From: Bacteriovoracaceae bacterium
GTDB taxonomy: Bacteria; Bdellovibrionota; Bacteriovoracia; Bacteriovoracales; Bacteriovoracaceae
Direction of reading: 5' to 3'
DNA length: 64,000 nt
Assembly (NCBI GenBank): GCA_947377285.1
Contig: CANCFT010000014.1
Location: forward strand, 1-64,000
Shown one piece after another: positions 60,204 to 64,000 of this stretch. Below the pieces are notes generated by a model. It was not told the origin of the DNA and made no database searches. It was given only the letters and a program-made list of their open reading frames with translations. A program made the position numbers and the translations under genes. The stretch's first letter is position 1. Each line of letters opens with the position of its first letter.

Positions 60204-60248
60204 TCAGTAAATTCCTGGCTTTTTTTTAGTCAACCGAGTATTTTAGTC

Positions 60249-60277
60249 TTGTAAAATTTCCAGACGCACTGTATTAT
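60249..60277 (+). promoter_or_regulatory. Putative promoter of the GAF-AAA-Fis regulator
   Basis: TTGTAA (60249-60254), a 17-base spacer and TATTAT (60272-60277). The gene's ATG is 54 bases downstream, after CAGGAG. An inverted repeat lies in the leader right behind it. Confidence 0.6.
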
Positions 60278-60281
60278 TTAC

Positions 60282-60306
60282 TGAGTAACGCAACGCAAAT
60301 TACTCA
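60282..60306. promoter_or_regulatory. Inverted repeat in the leader, possible operator or RNA hairpin
   Basis: TGAGTAA (60282-60288) and TTACTCA (60300-60306) are perfect 7-bp arms with an 11-base centre. It lies 5 bases after the -10 box and about 25 bases before the start codon, well placed to bind a repressor near the transcription start or to fold in the mRNA. Confidence 0.55.
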
Positions 60307-60330
60307 TTAAAATCGTACAGGAGTTATACA

Positions 60331-61863
60331 ATGACAACATCAGCAATGAATCAAAAATTAGCACTTGAAAACCTTTCTTCAACTCTATTTTTAAGCTTAG
60401 ATGAGTCACATTTCTTTAATTCAATCAACAAGCACTTTGCAGCTCATTTAAGCTGTCATCAGGTCCTTACTTATAAAATCTTAGAAAATGGTCAATCTCA
60501 ACTTATGTCAGTTAATGGAGAATCTGCTCTTAACGGAGCTTTACTTGAAAAAGGTATTGGAGCTGCTGGTTATGTGGCCCGTACTAAGAAAGGTTATTTC
60601 TCAAATACAGTAGAAAGGGATCCTGTTTTTACACTTGAAGCAGCTCAAGGAATTAAAGCTGAATTATGCCTTCCTATATCAGTAGACGGAGTTGTTATAG
60701 GTTCAGTCCATTGCCAAATGAATGATTCAACAAAAGAATTCTCAAGAGCAGATATGACTCTTGGAATGTCGATCATTAATTCAATCTCAGGCCCAATTCA
60801 AAATATGAAAATGTATTTGGCTTCAAAAAATCTTAATGAAACTCTTTTAAGAACGATTGAATTAAAAGAAAAAGAACTTCAAGAATCTCGTTCAGGATTA
60901 AAACTTCAAGACACTTTCCGAATTATAGAAAAAGAAATTATCGGTAGATCAGTAGCGATGAAAGAACTATTGGCCTTAGTTGATAGAGTTTGTGACAAAG
61001 ATATTTCTGCTTTCGTCATGGGAGAAGCTGCCACTGGAAAAGAAATGATAGCAAGAAGAATCCATTGCAGAAGTCACAGACGTGATAGAGCATTCGTTGC
61101 AATTGATTGTTCAACAATGAATGAAAAACAACTTGATGTAGAAATTTTTGGTGATGAAAATCATATGGGAATGCTTGAAGTTGCAAATTTCGGAACACTT
61201 TTCATTAACTCAACTGAAACTATGCCTGCTAATATCCAAAATAAACTTATGCAATATATGACAAGTAAAATGGGTATTAAAGCTGGAAGCCAAGCATTTT
61301 TTAAATCAGATGTAAGAGTGATTTCAGCATCAACTAAAGACTTAATGGATTTAGTGAAAGCGGGAAGCTTTAGAGAAGACTTGTACTTTGCTTTAAGCAC
61401 AGTTGTTTTAAAAGCACCTGCACTTAGAGAAAGAAAAGAAGATATCGAAATTTTAGCAAATTTTTTCTTGAACCAAAATAAAGTTCCAACTGCTCAGAAA
61501 TCTTTTTCTACAGGAGCAGTTAAAGCTTTAACTGAATATTCATGGTCAGGAAACGTGAGAGAACTTCAAAATGTAGTTGAGAGAGCTTTTATCCTTGCTG
61601 AAGGAATGATTATCGAAAAGCTTCACCTTGATCAAAATATTCAAAATGCTGAAGTTTTGCCAGTAGTTGAAAAAACAATTATCGTCAAAAATGCTGAATT
61701 TATCCACGTGACTCTCGAAGAATTGGAGAAAGGCCATATCATGAGTACATTGGAAAACTTAGGTGGAAACAAGACTAAAACTGCAAAAGTTCTTGGAATC
61801 ACAGTGAAGACTCTGTACAACAAACTTCATTCTTACGGTGTTGAATTTGATAAAGAAGCTTAA
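60331..61863 (+). CDS. GAF-AAA-Fis regulator lacking GAFTGA (non-canonical enhancer-binding protein)
   Basis: A 510-residue protein with an N-terminal GAF-type sensor (about 10-165), a sigma-54-activator-type AAA domain (about 205-440) and a C-terminal Fis helix-turn-helix (LENLGGNKTKTAKVLGITVK). The AAA domain keeps the P-loop MGEAATGKEMIA (around 231-238) and LRERKEDIEILANFFL with its arginines, but the GAFTGA loop is deleted: the line EIFGDENHMGMLEVANFGTL runs directly past its place. Walker B (GTLFLDE) reads GTLFINS, losing both acids. It should therefore not drive sigma-54, and ATP hydrolysis is doubtful. It may act as a DNA-binding repressor or scaffold. Confidence 0.9.
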   Translation: MTTSAMNQKLALENLSSTLFLSLDESHFFNSINKHFAAHLSCHQVLTYKILENGQSQLMSVNGESALNGALLEKGIGAAGYVARTKKGYFSNTVERDPVFTLEAAQGIKAELCLPISVDGVVIGSVHCQMNDSTKEFSRADMTLGMSIINSISGPIQNMKMYLASKNLNETLLRTIELKEKELQESRSGLKLQDTFRIIEKEIIGRSVAMKELLALVDRVCDKDISAFVMGEAATGKEMIARRIHCRSHRRDRAFVAIDCSTMNEKQLDVEIFGDENHMGMLEVANFGTLFINSTETMPANIQNKLMQYMTSKMGIKAGSQAFFKSDVRVISASTKDLMDLVKAGSFREDLYFALSTVVLKAPALRERKEDIEILANFFLNQNKVPTAQKSFSTGAVKALTEYSWSGNVRELQNVVERAFILAEGMIIEKLHLDQNIQNAEVLPVVEKTIIVKNAEFIHVTLEELEKGHIMSTLENLGGNKTKTAKVLGITVKTLYNKLHSYGVEFDKEA

Positions 61864-61958
61864 GCAATAGCTTTTGTTCGAGCTACCTGAAAGTAAGAGT
61901 TAAAACCTTGTAATTGCGAAAGCAAAAAAGTATTATTATTAAAATCTGGAGGATACCC

Positions 61959-62183
61959 ATGTCGATCATAGAAACAGAAGTTGTAGTAGAGAGCCCAAAA
62001 ACTCCGAGAAATTTTAGATCAGCTATTGATATTGAAAACTTTTATCGATTTGTTAACGATAATGATCTTAGAAAAGAAGCAAAAATCATGCTTGAAATTA
62101 TTCAAGCAAAAGTTATGGCCTCTGTGAAAAAGAAAAAGAAAGAAGCTAAAGCTGCCAGTAAGAAAAATAATAATCTACACTAA
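61959..62183 (+). CDS. Small basic protein, unknown
   Basis: A 74-residue protein from the ATG at 61959, which has GGAGGAT a few bases upstream; the open frame reaches 61914 but with no site. N-terminal part acidic and mixed (SIIETEVVVESPKTPRNFRS), then IENFYRFVNDNDLRKEAKIM and a C-terminal lysine-rich tail (KKKKKEAKAASKKNNN) that could bind nucleic acid. No family recognised. It lies 96 bases after the regulator gene and is followed by a strong hairpin. Confidence 0.65.
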   Translation: MSIIETEVVVESPKTPRNFRSAIDIENFYRFVNDNDLRKEAKIMLEIIQAKVMASVKKKKKEAKAASKKNNNLH

Positions 62184-62196
62184 TAAATATTTTAAT

Positions 62197-62233
62197 AATG
62201 CCCACCAATCTCAAGGCTGAGTTGGTGGGCATT
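62197..62233. terminator. Long hairpin terminator after the small basic gene
   Basis: A 12-bp perfect stem (AATGCCCACCAA with TTGGTGGGCATT) and an inner 4-bp stem CTCA/TGAG in the loop. It lies 14 bases after the stop of the small gene. The following TTATGTCT tract is only partly T-rich. It sits 50 bases before the HD-domain gene, which needs a promoter of its own or read-through. Confidence 0.75.
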
Positions 62234-62282
62234 TATGTCTGTAATTGGTAGTGGTCAGACAGACATTTTTAGGAAGTTGAAC

Positions 62283-63737
62283 ATGGAAGTCGCAACTCAA
62301 ACTCAGTTAAAAAATCACGTCATTTACGATCCAATTTATGGATTTATTAAACTCAATCAAATTGAATGGGAAATCATCTCATCGCCATTTTATCAACGCC
62401 TAAGATGGATAAAGCAATTAGGTTTTTCTTGTTATATTTTTCCTGGAGCTGAGCATTCGCGATTTCACCACTCGATCGGGGTTATGTATAACGCTCATAA
62501 AATTTTAGAATCATGTGGTCGAGCAGTTAGTGAAAAAGACTTACTCGATATCAACTGTCTTACTCCAGAAGCTGTCTATCATAAGAGTTTGCGCTTAGCT
62601 GCCCTCATGCATGATCTAGGTACCTTTTTATTTTCTCACACAACTGAAGGTGCTTATATTGAGTATGGGGAAACCACCCACACTAAAGGTGGAAAAGGTT
62701 TACCTGATGATCATGAGAATTTAGGATCATTTATTATCAAGAATACGAATTACGAAGGAGGTATCACTCATATTTTAAAAAAATATGGAATTAGCCCTCA
62801 ACGCATTTCAGATTTAGTTAAAGGAGTTGATGAATCAATATTGGCCAATCAGATACTTCATTCGGAAGTTGATTGTGACCGCATGGATTATCTTTTGAGA
62901 GATGCTCACTATACCGGTTTAAAATACGGTTCCTATGACCGCGATTATTTACTTTATCATTTTCAAGTTAAGCGAGTAGATAACCATGATATTTTAACAA
63001 TTCGTCACAATGCTCTTCATTGTGTTGAAGACTTTCTAACTTCACGATTCGCTTGGTATTCACAAGTTATTCGCTCTCCAAGAGGAGCAAAGTTTGATGC
63101 TATCGCTGAAACCATTTGTCACTATTTTCTCGAAAAAGGTTATGTTTATAGATACAGCGAACTTTTAGAAATGATCGAAAAAGACCCGATGAAATTTTAT
63201 GGGTTTAATGACACATATTTTATGGGATTAGTTCATAAACATCTTTTAAATGGGGATCTTGATAAAAATCCAAAAATTAAAGATATGGCCAAAACAATTT
63301 TACTTGCGAGTGGAGGTAAGGCCATTAGGTGTGAGGAGTTTAAATCTAGGTTGTTGTCACAAGATGACCCTCAGGCCCTAGAGAAATATTCAAAACGTGC
63401 TTTCCAAAAAGCACATGACTTAGAAGAAGTTTTAAAAAAGAAGGGTGGACCCGCCGATTGGATGATTTACGATATACCTAAAAAAGCGATTATGTTTGTT
63501 AAGTCCCCAAAAAATGTGGCAAAAAATTCATCTTCCCAGCTTGCCAATGTCTTATTGGACCGAGATTCGGTCAAAATCAGCATGGAAAACGGGGAAGTAC
63601 TCCTTTTGGCAGAAGTAGAAAACTCTCTGATTTCAAAACTTTTCAATAGCAATAATTTTATTCCAAATGTCTATTGCTCAACTTCTGCCTACGAACTTCT
63701 CTTGGCCGAAGGGGTAATTGAGGGAAGTTTTAGTTAG
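62283..63737 (+). CDS. HD-domain phosphohydrolase of the dNTPase/SAMHD1 type
   Basis: A 484-residue metal-dependent HD enzyme. In order: IYDPIYGFIKL, the dNTPase pattern AEHSRFHHSIGVMYNAHKI, the metal pair His-Asp in ALMHDLGTFLFSHTTEGAY, DDHENLGSFI (His-Glu) and EVDCDRMDYLLRDAHYTGL, the Asp of the metal site and a strong family signature. The core is complete. The C-terminal 150 residues are helical, then beta-rich. The ATG at 62283 has AGGAAG eight bases upstream (the frame starts at 62235). Substrate, probably dNTPs, is inferred. Confidence 0.9.
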   Translation: MEVATQTQLKNHVIYDPIYGFIKLNQIEWEIISSPFYQRLRWIKQLGFSCYIFPGAEHSRFHHSIGVMYNAHKILESCGRAVSEKDLLDINCLTPEAVYHKSLRLAALMHDLGTFLFSHTTEGAYIEYGETTHTKGGKGLPDDHENLGSFIIKNTNYEGGITHILKKYGISPQRISDLVKGVDESILANQILHSEVDCDRMDYLLRDAHYTGLKYGSYDRDYLLYHFQVKRVDNHDILTIRHNALHCVEDFLTSRFAWYSQVIRSPRGAKFDAIAETICHYFLEKGYVYRYSELLEMIEKDPMKFYGFNDTYFMGLVHKHLLNGDLDKNPKIKDMAKTILLASGGKAIRCEEFKSRLLSQDDPQALEKYSKRAFQKAHDLEEVLKKKGGPADWMIYDIPKKAIMFVKSPKNVAKNSSSQLANVLLDRDSVKISMENGEVLLLAEVENSLISKLFNSNNFIPNVYCSTSAYELLLAEGVIEGSFS

Positions 63738-63845
63738 ACTTGGGCCTTAGGCTAAAAATACCTGAATAAAATTCTCAGATTGCGAGAAAGCCTACCAAAA
63801 AATAGCAATTTAAGCTAAAATTTCTAAAGTAGGGTTACTCCCACT

Positions 63846-63864
63846 ATAGATCAGGATGATCTAT
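63846..63864. promoter_or_regulatory. Inverted repeat before the final partial gene
   Basis: ATAGATC (63846-63852) and GATCTAT (63858-63864) form a perfect 7-bp repeat with a 5-base centre, 27 bases before the ATG at 63892. The repeat may be an operator or an mRNA hairpin. The wider 154-base gap after the HD gene holds no other clear signal. Confidence 0.45.
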
Positions 63865-63891
63865 TGATTAGACTTTGGAGATATAGTCATT

Positions 63892-64000
63892 ATGTTAAAT
63901 CAAAATACGGGCATGAATAAAAATCATAAAAAAATAAGCCAGGGACCACCTAGTGTCACAGGACCTGTCTTTTATTGTGAAGATGTTTCCGTAGAATTCA
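63892..64000 (+). CDS. Partial gene, unknown, runs off the window
   Basis: An open frame from the ATG at 63892 to the window end (36 codons), with GGAG 11 bases upstream. It starts MLNQNTGMNKNHKK and then has GPPSVTGPVFYCEDVSVEF. Gly-Pro-rich and without signal peptide in the visible part. An in-frame ATG at 63913 is an alternative start. The product cannot be named from this fragment. Confidence 0.55.
   Translation, partial: MLNQNTGMNKNHKKISQGPPSVTGPVFYCEDVSVEF

Noticed and set aside
1..64000. Mobile element or prophage island
   Set aside because: No transposase, integrase, phage structural gene, terminal repeat or abrupt composition change was seen.

Overview
The window is a gene-dense, low-G+C stretch (about one third G+C by eye) of a bacterial chromosome. 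It carries housekeeping genes of a Gram-negative bacterium with a double membrane: MlaE/F/D lipid transport, the LptE lipopolysaccharide lipoprotein, LapB, TolQ/R/A/B and many lipoproteins. The mix of a lysine-rich histone-H1-like protein, an FHA-GGDEF cyclase with the layout of Bdellovibrio DgcB, GYF_2-type proteins, a serine/threonine kinase with a C-terminal membrane anchor and several beta-oxidation genes points to the Bdellovibrionota, most likely the Bacteriovorax/Halobacteriovorax side. That placement is inference from gene content; there is no rRNA gene. I see no insertion sequence, prophage, integrase or CRISPR array, so this looks like core genome.

Layout. 1-5 kb: tRNA-Asp, an SDR enzyme, a small lipoprotein, def-trmO, greB, a DUF6165 gene and a methyltransferase. 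4.3-12.2 kb, minus strand: yceD-rpmF-fabH-fabD-fabG-acpP-fabF-glyA-nrdR-nusB and a hypothetical gene. This is the classic fatty-acid cluster without plsX, divided by two hairpin terminators (after rpmF and after acpP). 12.4-19.8 kb, plus strand: a degenerate receiver-type protein, alr, mlaE-mlaF-mlaD, a GYF-like membrane protein and tsaC. 19.8-22.3 kb: a DciA-like gene, lptE-holA and rpsT. 22.4-29.3 kb: hbd, enoyl-CoA hydratase, acyl-CoA dehydrogenase, the histone-like protein, a hypothetical gene, thiolase and a cyclic-nucleotide-binding-type protein. Together hbd, hydratase, dehydrogenase and thiolase make almost a full short-chain beta-oxidation or butyryl-CoA route.

29.3-35.5 kb holds a VWA lipoprotein (minus) and a tightly packed plus-strand unit: GYF_2 protein, an alpha/beta hydrolase that lacks its nucleophile serine, a lipoprotein and a Ser/Thr kinase with a PEGA-like tail. 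35.5-46.3 kb is one long minus-strand run: two acyl-CoA dehydrogenases, pgi, FHA-GGDEF cyclase, mutL, miaA, a PEP-synthase-type regulatory kinase, a soluble MgtE-like sensor and an NRAMP-related transporter. 46.4-52.1 kb has a glycosidase-like gene pair, a LysM lipoprotein, a secreted EEP-family phosphoesterase, rlmN and a small secreted protein whose upstream region has three 17-bp tandem repeats. 52.3-60.2 kb: sppA, lapB, three envelope genes and tolQ-tolR-tolA-tolB without pal. 60.3-64 kb: a GAF-AAA-Fis regulator that lacks the sigma-54 contact loop, a small protein, an HD phosphohydrolase and the start of an unrecognised gene.

The observations most worth following up are (i) the 4-bp-overlapping pair of a membrane-less MgtE sensor and an NRAMP-related transporter with altered metal-site motifs, (ii) the regulator that kept the fold of a sigma-54 activator but lost GAFTGA and Walker B, (iii) the histone-like tail joined to a Cys/His zinc motif, and (iv) the kinase operon with a predicted dead lipase. 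No intergenic stretch exceeds 300 bases.
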